A stretch of 57,399 bases of DNA from Desulfuromonas sp. (GTDB lineage: Bacteria > Desulfobacterota > Desulfuromonadia > Desulfuromonadales > Geothermobacteraceae): contig PKUA01000049.1 in NCBI GenBank assembly GCA_002868905.1, positions 1-57,399 on the forward strand. Reading direction: 5' to 3'. Positions within the stretch are counted from its first letter, which is position 1. Every line of letters starts with the position of its first letter. Positions 52,194 through 57,399 of the stretch are shown piece after piece. A program made the position numbers and the translations under genes. The notes under the pieces are model-generated. The model saw only the letters and a program-made list of their open reading frames with translations. It was not told where the DNA came from and searched no databases.

Positions 52194-53676
52194 TCCTCGT
52201 GTTTTGCTGGTGGTTGACCGGACCACCGATTGGCTGTTGAATCTGGAGGGGGTCGAGGTGGTCACCGCCCGTGATTACCTCACGCAAAGCACCTACCAAA
52301 GCTCCGGTTCCGTGAGGCGATTGTTCAACCTCTGCCGCTCTTACCGTTACCAGAGCCTCGGTTATTATGTCTCGTTGCTCGCTGCGGCACGCGGGCACAA
52401 ACCGCAACCGGATATCGGCGTCTTGCAGGACTTTCGCAGCCGCTCCACCTTCCGCCTGGTCTCCGAAGAGCTTGACCAAATCATCCAGCGTAGCCTGGCT
52501 CCGCTGCAGGGGAAAGAGTTCCTGCTGAGCGTTTACTTTGGGCGCAACCTGGCCAAACGTTACGATCGCCTCTCGGCTCATCTTTTCCGCCTGCTCCCGG
52601 CACCTTTTCTCCAGGCCCAGTTCATTTACAATGACCGTTCCGGCAAATGGTTGCTGCAGACGGCCGGGCCGATTCCGACCGGCGAGGTTCCGGACAGCCA
52701 CCGGGAGTTCGCCCTCGATGCGGCCAGGGAGTTTTTTCGCTCCGCCCGTTTGCGACGTCAGCGCCGATTCGCCGGGCGCTACGACCTCGCCATTCTGGTC
52801 GACCCTGACGATACTGAGCCCCCATCAAACCCCAGAGCCCTGCAGAGATTCATTCGTGCGGCCAAAGATGTCGGGTTTAACTGCGAGTTTCTACGGCGGA
52901 GCGATATCGGCCGATTAGCTGAGTTCGATGCCCTGTTTATTCGGGCGACCACCAACGTAAACCATTTCACCTTTCGCTTCTCCCGCCGGGCGGTAGCCGA
53001 AGGGCTGGTGGTGATCGACGACCCGGAATCGATCCTGCGTTGCACCAACAAGGTCTACCTCGCCGAGCGGATGGAGCGCCACGGGATCCCGACCCCCCGC
53101 ACCTGCATAATCCATCGCGGAAACCGCGATCAGGTCCTTGGGCAGCTTGGTCTCCCCTGCATTCTGAAACAACCTGACAGCGCTTTTTCCCAGGGGGTGA
53201 ACAAGGTCGAATCGACCGAAGAATTGAGCCGTCAACTCGACGAGTTGTTGCGAAACTCCGACCTGATCATCGGACAGGAATTTCTCCCGACCCCCTTCGA
53301 TTGGCGAATCGGCGTTCTCGACCGCAAGCCGATCTATGCGTGCCGTTATTACATGGCGCGCGGGCACTGGCAGATTCTGCGCCGGGACGACGGCGGGAGC
53401 AAGTGCGAGGAGGGGGATTCGGATACGGTCCCGCTGGATAACGTCCCGCGCAATGTCTTACGAACGGCAGTGAAGGCAGCTGGATTGATCGGTGATTCGC
53501 TCTATGGGGTCGATCTGAAGCAGGTCGGTAACCGGGTGCTGGTTATCGAAGTGAACGACAATCCGAATATCGATGCGGGAATCGAGGATCTCCTGCAGCC
53601 GCGAGAGTTGTACCGAACCATTGTCTCCTCTTTGATGCGCCGGGTCGAAGAACGGCGACAGGGGAGGTCGCGATGA
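52177..53676 (+). CDS. RimK-like ATP-grasp ligase with RLAN N-terminal domain
   Basis: A 499-residue protein. Residues about 1-165 match the RLAN domain (RimK-like ATP-grasp N-terminal domain; YQSLGYYVSLLAAARGHK). Residues about 200-490 are an ATP-grasp fold: pre-ATP-grasp region, CILKQPDSAFSQGVNKV (nucleotide loop), IIGQEFLPTPFDWRIGV and the metal-binding end LVIEVNDNPNIDAG. Such enzymes join a carboxylate to an amine through an acyl phosphate. The substrate is unknown. It overlaps both neighbours (17 bases with the peptidase, 4 with the GCS2-like gene), so the three are translated together. Confidence 0.9.
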   Translation: MEPVPDPRVLLVVDRTTDWLLNLEGVEVVTARDYLTQSTYQSSGSVRRLFNLCRSYRYQSLGYYVSLLAAARGHKPQPDIGVLQDFRSRSTFRLVSEELDQIIQRSLAPLQGKEFLLSVYFGRNLAKRYDRLSAHLFRLLPAPFLQAQFIYNDRSGKWLLQTAGPIPTGEVPDSHREFALDAAREFFRSARLRRQRRFAGRYDLAILVDPDDTEPPSNPRALQRFIRAAKDVGFNCEFLRRSDIGRLAEFDALFIRATTNVNHFTFRFSRRAVAEGLVVIDDPESILRCTNKVYLAERMERHGIPTPRTCIIHRGNRDQVLGQLGLPCILKQPDSAFSQGVNKVESTEELSRQLDELLRNSDLIIGQEFLPTPFDWRIGVLDRKPIYACRYYMARGHWQILRRDDGGSKCEEGDSDTVPLDNVPRNVLRTAVKAAGLIGDSLYGVDLKQVGNRVLVIEVNDNPNIDAGIEDLLQPRELYRTIVSSLMRRVEERRQGRSR

Positions 53677-54905
53677 AGGGTCCTCTCCATCTGTTTCAGG
53701 GGTACGGCGTCGAACTCGAGTACATGATTGTCGATCGGACAACCCTGGATGTTCGTTCATTGGCTGATCATCTCCTTCGTTCCTCCGTCGGTGAACCTCA
53801 ACTGGAACTGCAGCGGGGTGACTTCGCCTGGTCCAACGAGCTCGCCCTGCATGTCCTCGAAATGAAGACGGCCGGTCCGTCTCCGACCCTGAAAGGACTC
53901 GCCGACGGGTTCCAGCGCGAGATCAGCGCCGCCAGTCAATATCTCGCCGAAGTTGGCGCCCGCCTGCTGCCGACCGCCATGCACCCATGGATGGATCCCG
54001 TGCGCGAGAGCCGGCTCTGGCCCCACGAGCAGGGACCGATTTACCAGGCGTATGATCGGATCTTCGATTGTCGCGGTCACGGCTGGACCAACGTGCAGAG
54101 CGTCCACCTGAATCTACCGTTTGCCGGCGACATAGAGTTTGGTCGGTTGCATGCGGCAATCCGCGCCGTTCTCCCCCTGCTTCCGGCTCTGGCCGCTTCC
54201 TCCCCATATGTTGAGGGACGGGCCGGCGAGGCGCTCGATGCGCGCCTCGATTATTACTGTCGGAACCAGAAGCGTGTCCCCGCGATTGCCGGACTGGTAA
54301 TTCCAGAAAGGGTTTGGACCAGGAGCGGTTATCGCCGCAAGGTGCTGTGGCCGATGTACCAGGAGATCGCTCCGCTTGACCCAGCGGGAGTGCTACAGGA
54401 GGAATGGCTCAATTCCCGCGGCGCCATCGCCCGGTTCGAGCGAAGCGCCATCGAGATCCGCCTGCTCGACATTCAGGAGACCCCTCGGGCCGATTGTGCC
54501 ATCCTTCGGTTGGTCGATGCCGTCATCAGGGCTTTGCTGGGAGAAAAATGGGTCGAGCAAGAGGCTTTGCGACAGTTGGACGAGGCGGTTTTGGGGGGGG
54601 TGCTGCAGGACTGTATCCGAACCGCCGACCAGGCCTGGGTTGCAGACCCCGGTCTGCTGCGGGTGTTCGGGTTCACTGGAGCTTTGAGGGCCGGGGAGCT
54701 CTGGTCACGGTTAACTGAAAGTCTGCTCGATGGCGCGGTCGAGCCGGATGTGGTGGGGCCGTTGCAGATGATTGCGAATCGAGGACCGTTGGCCCGGAGA
54801 ATCCTGAAGGTTTGCGGGCGGGAACCTGACCGGAGCAGTCTGCGCGACACATATCTCGAACTGGCCGATTGCCTGGAGCGAGGAGAGTTGTTTGATCGGG
54901 GCTGA
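53673..54905 (+). CDS. GCS2-like carboxylate-amine ligase
   Basis: A 410-residue member of the glutamate-cysteine ligase family 2 group (glutamine-synthetase-like fold). Features seen are GVELEYMIVDRTTLDV near the start with the metal-binding ELE, an ELQRGDFAWSNELALHVLEM segment, ARLLPTAMHPWMDP, and AIARFERSAIEIRLLDIQET, the catalytic-core region. It lacks gshB next door, so glutathione synthesis is not implied. Its start overlaps the RLAN/ATP-grasp stop (ATGA). Together the two ligases could build a short peptide or modify a protein. Confidence 0.88.
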   Translation: MKGPLHLFQGYGVELEYMIVDRTTLDVRSLADHLLRSSVGEPQLELQRGDFAWSNELALHVLEMKTAGPSPTLKGLADGFQREISAASQYLAEVGARLLPTAMHPWMDPVRESRLWPHEQGPIYQAYDRIFDCRGHGWTNVQSVHLNLPFAGDIEFGRLHAAIRAVLPLLPALAASSPYVEGRAGEALDARLDYYCRNQKRVPAIAGLVIPERVWTRSGYRRKVLWPMYQEIAPLDPAGVLQEEWLNSRGAIARFERSAIEIRLLDIQETPRADCAILRLVDAVIRALLGEKWVEQEALRQLDEAVLGGVLQDCIRTADQAWVADPGLLRVFGFTGALRAGELWSRLTESLLDGAVEPDVVGPLQMIANRGPLARRILKVCGREPDRSSLRDTYLELADCLERGELFDRG

Positions 54906-55614
54906 ATGGCAGCTGATCCTGAGTTGCGAACACGCCAGCAACAAGGTGCCGGATCGTTATGGAGGTTTGTTTGAAGCGGTATCGGACCTGCTTTCATCTC
55001 ATCGCGCATTTGATATCGGCGCAGCAGAGCTTGCGCGCCGCTGGTCAAATATTTCGGAAGCGCCTCTGGTCCAGGGGCGGGTGAGTCGTTTGCTGATCGA
55101 TCTGAATCGTTCATCGCACCACCCCGCGCTCTTCTCTGAATTTTCCCGGCCACTTCCCAAAACAGAACGTCAGAAGCTTTTAAAAACCTGGCACGAACCA
55201 TATCGGCAGCAACTATGCGGCATCGTTCAGGACCACCTTGCGGCAGGCAGACGGGTGCTCCACCTCTCACTCCATTCCTTTGCCCCGGTGCTGAATGGAG
55301 TGGTGAGGATGGCCGACATCGGTTTGCTTTATGACCCCCGCCGTTCCATGGAGAGATCATTTTGCCTTGGCTGGCAGAGATTGTTGCGTGACAACGGTTT
55401 GCGGGTGCGGCGTAATTATCCGTACCGGGGTGTCGCGATTGGTATGGTAACATTGTTGAGACGGCGGTTTTCGCCATCGGATTATATCGGCATTGAGCTG
55501 GAAATAAATCAGTCCTTTCCCGAGGGCAAGACGAGCGACTGGCGCAAACTGCAACACCAGCTGATCGAGTCATTCGAGCGGATGCAAACGGGTTGCGGCC
55601 ACGGGAGCAGGTGA
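54892..55614 (+). CDS. N-formylglutamate amidohydrolase-like protein
   Basis: A 240-residue protein with the family start LILSCEHASNKVP, then the RGVSRLLIDLNRSSHHP-like segment and HLSLHSFAPVL. These carry the zinc or metal-binding His and Glu residues of the FGase family. The start is TTG at 54892 with AGGAG 6 bases upstream, inside the end of the GCS2-like gene (14-base overlap). No hut genes are present, so a role in histidine breakdown is unlikely. It may hydrolyse an amide made by the ligases. Confidence 0.87.
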   Translation: MIGAEWQLILSCEHASNKVPDRYGGLFEAVSDLLSSHRAFDIGAAELARRWSNISEAPLVQGRVSRLLIDLNRSSHHPALFSEFSRPLPKTERQKLLKTWHEPYRQQLCGIVQDHLAAGRRVLHLSLHSFAPVLNGVVRMADIGLLYDPRRSMERSFCLGWQRLLRDNGLRVRRNYPYRGVAIGMVTLLRRRFSPSDYIGIELEINQSFPEGKTSDWRKLQHQLIESFERMQTGCGHGSR

Positions 55615-55615
55615 C

Positions 55616-56443
55616 ATGAAGCAGAAAATGATTGATTTCATCGTCGACCGGGTCGAATTTGACCCTGACAACCGGATATTTGACGACGAGCCGTACTTTA
55701 CCCGCCCCCTGGTTGCCATAGCTGATGCCGCCGATCCACTTTTTTCGCAGTATAAAACCATTATCGGCAAGTTCCACCGTCATCCGTTTGACTGGCTGGC
55801 CGACCTGCGGCCGGACAACCCGCCACGGAGCGGCAGCGTCATTTGTTGGGTATTGCCGATCAGCGAGGCGGTCCGCAAAAGCAACCGTGCCGAGTCGACC
55901 TGGCCGTCACGTTCATGGGCACTGACCCGGCAGCACGGCGAGGCATTCAATGTCGGGCTGCGGCAGAAGGTTGTCGCTTTTCTTCAGGAGCGCGGGGGGT
56001 TGGCCGTCGCACCGCAGCTTGCTCCCGGCTGGCAGGAGGTCGCATCGCCACAGTCGGGAGCCGCTTCCGCCTGGTCCGAGCGCCATGCCGCCTATGCGGC
56101 CGGTCTCGGCACCTTCAGCCTGAATGACGGGTTGATCACCCGGTGCGGTATCGCTCACCGCCTCGGCAGTGTCGTGACCGATTTGAAGATGGAAGCCGAT
56201 GTCCGGCCCTGGCCGAATCATCTGCATAACTGCGTTTATCACCGTAACGGCAGCTGCGGAGTCTGTATCAAGCGTTGCCCGGTGAAGGCGATTTCCAAGG
56301 ACGGGCATGACAAGATTCGTTGCATGGAGTACGTCTACGGAACGGTGGTGCGTTGCAAAGGGGAAGAGTACGGAGTGCATATGACCGGTTGCGGCCTTTG
56401 TCAGACTGGCGTACCCTGTGAAAAAGGGATCCCCCCGGGATAG
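55616..56443 (+). CDS. QueG-like 4Fe-4S protein
   Basis: A 275-residue protein whose second half resembles the ferredoxin part of epoxyqueuosine reductase. It has C-x5 to 8 clusters CGVCIKRCPVKAIS and CGLCQTGVPC, plus CVYHRNGSC, giving room for two 4Fe-4S clusters. The first half (about 1-200) has the AAYAAGLGTFSLNDGLIT segment typical of these reductases. Since QueG is usually about 350-380 residues with a cobalamin site, this shorter form may have another role. It starts directly after the FGase-like stop and is likely in the same transcript. Confidence 0.82.
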   Translation: MKQKMIDFIVDRVEFDPDNRIFDDEPYFTRPLVAIADAADPLFSQYKTIIGKFHRHPFDWLADLRPDNPPRSGSVICWVLPISEAVRKSNRAESTWPSRSWALTRQHGEAFNVGLRQKVVAFLQERGGLAVAPQLAPGWQEVASPQSGAASAWSERHAAYAAGLGTFSLNDGLITRCGIAHRLGSVVTDLKMEADVRPWPNHLHNCVYHRNGSCGVCIKRCPVKAISKDGHDKIRCMEYVYGTVVRCKGEEYGVHMTGCGLCQTGVPCEKGIPPG

Positions 56444-56551
56444 TCGATGGAGGGCTGTTTTTGATTGAGTTGCAGGTAGATTTATGCAAGTCTGCGCTGT
56501 TTTTCTCAGGAACCAGACCTTGAAAGCGGCCACCGGCCCGGCAGGAAGACG

Positions 56552-57013
56552 ATGCTGAAATCGCAAAACACCCCACAGATCCTTGGCTGGCGGGAATGGC
56601 TGGCCCTGCCCGAGTTGGGTATTCCGGGGATCAAGGCGAAGGTTGATACCGGAGCACGGACGTCGGCTCTGCATGCGTTCTTTGTCGAACCGTTCTGCGA
56701 CGGCGAGCGGCAAATGGTTCGCTTCGGGGTGCATCCCCTGCCGCGCAAGGCGACGCTTGAAATCATCTGTGAAGCCCGGGTCAAGGAACTGCGCATGGTC
56801 ACCGATTCCGGCGGCCATCGCGAAAAGCGCTACGTGATCGAGACCCGGGTCGCCCTCGGGGATAGAAGCTGGCCGATCGAGGTGACGCTGACCAATCGGG
56901 ATACCATGAAGTTCCGCATGCTGCTCGGCCGGACCGCCCTGCAGCCGGACCTGCTGGTCGATCCCCGTCGCTCCTACCTCGGGGGACCGTCCCTGCGCCA
57001 CAGTTACCGTTGA
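56552..57013 (+). CDS. RimB/ATP-dependent zinc protease-like (retropepsin-fold) protein
   Basis: A 153-residue protein of the RimB/LysX-linked protease family (PF05618). The catalytic aspartate lies in [14 protein letters not shown] (D32, T33, G34) and the flap-like region in [17 protein letters not shown]. The core [20 protein letters not shown] matches the second half of the fold. Family members are encoded beside rimK and cleave or trim the glutamate tail of ribosomal protein S6. It is followed after 35 bases by rimK, matching the known pairing. The gap of 108 bases upstream holds no gene. Confidence 0.9.
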   Translation: MLKSQNTPQILGWREWLALPELGIPGIKAKVDTGARTSALHAFFVEPFCDGERQMVRFGVHPLPRKATLEIICEARVKELRMVTDSGGHREKRYVIETRVALGDRSWPIEVTLTNRDTMKFRMLLGRTALQPDLLVDPRRSYLGGPSLRHSYR

Positions 57014-57048
57014 TTTTTTCATTATAGAATTTAAGATGGGAGGTTGGA

Positions 57049-57399
57049 ATGAAACTGCTGATTCTATCGAGAAACCAGAACCTGTACTCCACGCGCCGAT
57101 TGGTCGAAGCTGCCAGTCAACGTGACCACGAGGTGCGGGTGGTTGATCCGCTGCTCTGCTACATGACCATCGCTTCCCAGCGACCGACGATTCACTACAA
57201 AGGGGAGGAGTTGGTTGGCTTCGACGCGGTCATTCCCCGGATCGGGGCCTCCATTACGTTTTACGGCACCGCGGTACTGCGTCAACTCGAGATGATGGGA
57301 GTCTACAGTGTCAATGAGTCGGTCGCCATCAGCCGTTCGCGTGACAAGTTGCGCAGCCTGCAGCTGCTCGCCCGCAAAGGGGTCGGCCTGCCGGTGACC
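57049..57399 (+). CDS. rimK: RimK, ribosomal protein S6-glutamate ligase, N-terminal part
   Basis: The first 117 residues of an ATP-grasp protein, cut by the window end. It starts [20 protein letters not shown] and continues with [20 protein letters not shown] and [19 protein letters not shown], typical of RimK proteins, which add glutamates to the C-terminus of ribosomal protein S6. GGGAGG lies 5 bases before the ATG. It is a second ATP-grasp ligase in the cluster, in addition to the RLAN-containing one, and follows the RimB-like protease as in known rim operons. Confidence 0.9.
   Translation, partial: MKLLILSRNQNLYSTRRLVEAASQRDHEVRVVDPLLCYMTIASQRPTIHYKGEELVGFDAVIPRIGASITFYGTAVLRQLEMMGVYSVNESVAISRSRDKLRSLQLLARKGVGLPVT

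Noticed and set aside
55616-56443. Annotation as queG
   Set aside because: The protein is about 100 residues shorter than typical QueG and lies in a ligase cluster with no queuosine genes, so only the Fe-S domain similarity is supported.

Overview
The window looks like chromosomal DNA of a G+C-rich (roughly 60% by eye) Gram-negative anaerobe, most likely a desulfuromonad or Geobacter relative. This is inferred from lipoproteins, RND efflux and MCE/Mla-type genes (outer membrane), a near-consensus sigma-54 promoter, a receiver/J-domain/TPR protein, IorAB with a branched-chain-type ABC importer and a long UbiD decarboxylase. No ribosomal RNA, tRNA, CRISPR array, phage or intact transposase was seen.

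Layout. 1-3196: end of a chemotaxis locus (receiver tail, cheB), cysS and a single-domain receiver. 3301-12370: uvrB, a MerA-like flavoprotein, a PAS/degenerate-GGDEF/EAL protein, a UbiD decarboxylase, DoxX, cysM and a DUF3024 protein. 12352-15902 (minus): an MCE-type lipid transport operon (STAS-MlaE, MlaF, MlaD-like, lipoprotein). 16096-23897: a lipoprotein, a small conserved protein and a tetR-regulated RND efflux operon that includes a cyclic-nucleotide-binding protein. 24057-30208: a YhiN-like flavoprotein, a sigma-54-driven ACT-like protein, plsY, mltG and the receiver/J-domain protein, followed by two tandem copies of a 170-bp repeat.

30615-42620 (minus) is an aromatic amino or arylacetic acid module: livH, iorA, iorB, livM, livG, a livF-paaK fusion and a small monooxygenase-fold protein. 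The solute-binding gene livK lies further along the same strand. Between them is a more A+T-rich 3.2-kb stretch with an orphan histidine kinase, a RelE-type toxin-antitoxin pair, and a parD antitoxin whose parE partner survives only as a fragment. Palindromic elements sit at two operon junctions.

42743-50855: a small membrane protein, lemA with a GIDE/EF-hand membrane protein, gabD, then a beta-phosphoglucomutase-like HAD gene with a GH65 phosphorylase. 50943-57399 (plus, running off the end) is the most interesting part: a compact run encoding a glycine-zipper lipoprotein, a C39-like cysteine peptidase, a RLAN/ATP-grasp RimK-like ligase, a GCS2-like carboxylate-amine ligase, an N-formylglutamate-amidohydrolase-like enzyme, a QueG-like iron-sulfur protein, a RimB-like aspartyl protease and a second RimK. 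It reads as a peptide or amide ligation system with dedicated hydrolases.
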